From assembly GCA_002395235.1 (NCBI GenBank), contig DGWK01000030.1, forward strand, positions 1-64,000: a stretch of DNA of 64,000 nt. Reading direction: 5' to 3'. The position numbers were made by a program, and so were the translations under genes. Every line of letters begins with the position of its first letter. The first letter of the stretch is position 1. Under the pieces are notes generated by a model, which did no database searches, was not told where the DNA came from, and saw nothing but the letters and a program-made list of their open reading frames with translations. This DNA is from Lachnospiraceae bacterium UBA4260 (lineage in GTDB: Bacteria > Bacillota > Clostridia > Lachnospirales > Lachnospiraceae). Below are positions 62,708 through 64,000 of the stretch, one piece after another.

Positions 62708-64000
62708 TCAGCAGAATTCTCCCTTCACCGTTCCGAAGTCGATGGACGCTCCCTCCGCGACGGCGCCGCTTCTTCCCGCCGCGATCGCTGTCTGCGAGCC
62801 GTCCTGCCGCAGGTAAGTCCAGTTGACCTTATCGTCATTGCGAACGCCCAGGATGCGCCTGTCTCTGGGATTCTGAACGACTTCCCCGATCGCCGTCTCC
62901 ATGTCGTAGTCCGAGTAGACATGGTGGGAATAGAGCTTTCTGCCCGGCGTCAGAAGAAGCCGGTTCTTTCCGATCTTCATCAGAACGGGAGGCGCCGACT
63001 TGGTCCTGCAGTTCCAGCAGCTGTGAGGCTCCTTCCTCGCTGTTTTGGCAGGGTCATAGAAGATCTCGGCCCCGCACTTCGGGCAGGCGTAGATACAACT
63101 CATCATGTTGCTGAGGACGCCCAGCCACTGGTTTTCCGTCACGCGCATATTCGGCTGCCGGATTCCCACCGTAAAGGTCTGCGTGAACAGGTCCCTGAGA
63201 TCCTGCGGATAGAGATCCCAGTAGATCAGAGCGTTGTCCTGATAGCCGCGCTTGGGTCGGTTGGCGGCGTTGTCCGGGTCGAAAATAAAAATCGGGTCCG
63301 TCCCGTACAGCATGTTCATGGCCGGTACATCGAGACACCTTATGTCGGCCTCTCTCTTGCCGTCGAGAGGGTGATTGAGCATGAACATGTAGAAGAGCAG
63401 CACTGCCAGCGACCACTGGTCGGTGTGCCTGGACGGCGCAGCCTTGCCCGTGACAATTTCCGGCGCCATAAATCTCTGCGTCCCGTAGACCGGCACATAG
63501 TCCGCGCCGTTGTAAATGACGTTGTCGTTGTCGCAGATCAGGACGTCCCCTGTCTCCGGGTCAAAAAAGAGATTGCCGAAAGAGATATCCCTGTAACTGT
63601 AGCCCTCATCGTGGAGCTTTTTAAAAGCCATTGTGGTCTTATAGGCGGCCTTGCACAGCACATAGAAAGTCGGGTCGGCCTTCCTCTTCATCAGGTGAAT
63701 AATGCTCGTGTAGTGATCCGGGCGAAACTCCATGGCGTAGCCGAACAGGCTGCTCCCCTCCAGATAAAGCATGTCCAGCGGCCACAGAAAAGCCTTGTCC
63801 GGGTTGCCGCGCGCGATCAGGTCCTTGAGACACTTTTTCTGCTGCGCCGTGGCGCCGTCCGGATAATACCATTTGAGCGCGTATATTTTCCCGCCGGTCT
63901 CCACCTGATAGACTTCTCCCTGCGCGCCGGCGGCACAGTATTTCTTCACCGTGTACCGGGCGCCGCTGTCAGAAGACAGCACCGTTCCTGCTCTGAGTCT
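62708..64000 (-). CDS. Protein kinase-like protein with zinc ribbon (5' end outside window)
   Basis: At least 430 aa, with the start beyond the window: the frame is still open at 64000 (RLRAGTVLSS), so the GTG at 63982 need not be the start. A Hanks-type kinase domain shows YCAAGAQGEVYQ (Gly loop), Lys in YALKWYYP, and YRDISFGNLFF in place of HRD. The usual DFG reads CDNDN, so activity is not certain. A zinc ribbon (CPKCGAEIFYD ... CWNC) and a beta-rich tail follow. With VWA and PP2C this makes the TerY-P triad. Confidence 0.85.
   Translation of the reverse strand, partial: RLRAGTVLSSDSGARYTVKKYCAAGAQGEVYQVETGGKIYALKWYYPDGATAQQKKCLKDLIARGNPDKAFLWPLDMLYLEGSSLFGYAMEFRPDHYTSIIHLMKRKADPTFYVLCKAAYKTTMAFKKLHDEGYSYRDISFGNLFFDPETGDVLICDNDNVIYNGADYVPVYGTQRFMAPEIVTGKAAPSRHTDQWSLAVLLFYMFMLNHPLDGKREADIRCLDVPAMNMLYGTDPIFIFDPDNAANRPKRGYQDNALIYWDLYPQDLRDLFTQTFTVGIRQPNMRVTENQWLGVLSNMMSCIYACPKCGAEIFYDPAKTARKEPHSCWNCRTKSAPPVLMKIGKNRLLLTPGRKLYSHHVYSDYDMETAIGEVVQNPRDRRILGVRNDDKVNWTYLRQDGSQTAIAAGRSGAVAEGASIDFGTVKGEFC

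Overview
The window looks like a chromosomal segment of a Gram-positive anaerobe of the class Clostridia, most probably family Lachnospiraceae. Supporting signs are the SCIFF peptide with its radical-SAM maturase, an S-box in front of metK, AsrABC sulfite reductase, class B sortase, LytR-CpsA-Psr and DUF3048 proteins, a BspA-type leucine-rich lipoprotein, strong AGGAGG ribosome sites and GC-rich codon use. The assignment rests on gene content only. I see no CRISPR array, rRNA gene, transposase or integrase.

Layout. 1-0.9 kb: two serine tRNA genes (one cut by the window edge), then a gene-poor stretch with palindromes. 0.9-8.5 kb: SAM-riboswitch-controlled metK, two small membrane proteins, cysK, clpX with a very long acidic linker, and an HtrA protease with repeats. 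8.7-15.4 kb: a nucleotide-sugar pyrophosphorylase, ylmH, a small regulator, the SCIFF pair, an Orn/Lys/Arg-type decarboxylase and a zinc-ribbon MscL. 15.5-22.2 kb: an Hpt/LCP/UPF0158 operon, sortase B, a thioesterase, glgB and a sugar-binding lipoprotein. 22.3-30.9 kb: a seven-gene anaerobic respiratory-type operon (molybdenum oxidoreductase, 4x[4Fe-4S] protein, FAD reductase, TDT transporter, AsrA, AsrB, AsrC) with a divergent Crp/Fnr regulator and a well-placed palindromic operator. 30.9-36.7 kb: transporters (GPH/MFS, GltS with a TAXI binding protein, NhaC). 36.8-44.5 kb: a histone-tail-like HTH protein, an esterase remnant, a methyltransferase, a VTC/DUF4956/beta-helix group and an AAA-CYTH protein. 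44.6-50 kb: aspartokinase, a nitrilase, and an unusual operon of ClpP, a degenerate P-loop protein and a soluble VirD4/TraG-like ATPase. 50-64 kb: cell-surface lipoproteins, including a 1486-residue clostripain/leucine-rich-repeat protein, then DUF3048, a phosphatase, a transglutaminase, and a PP2C / VWA / kinase triad resembling the TerY-P group.

How genes work together. The Mo-enzyme/Asr operon reads as one electron-transfer unit, probably induced by its own Crp/Fnr-type regulator. The ClpP/P-loop/VirD4 operon is my best candidate for an undescribed system: a canonical peptidase sits with a P-loop protein whose lysine is replaced by arginine and with a conjugation-type motor lacking membrane segments, and no other conjugation gene is nearby. 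Functions given for unfamiliar genes are inferred from motifs read by eye; no database search was made.
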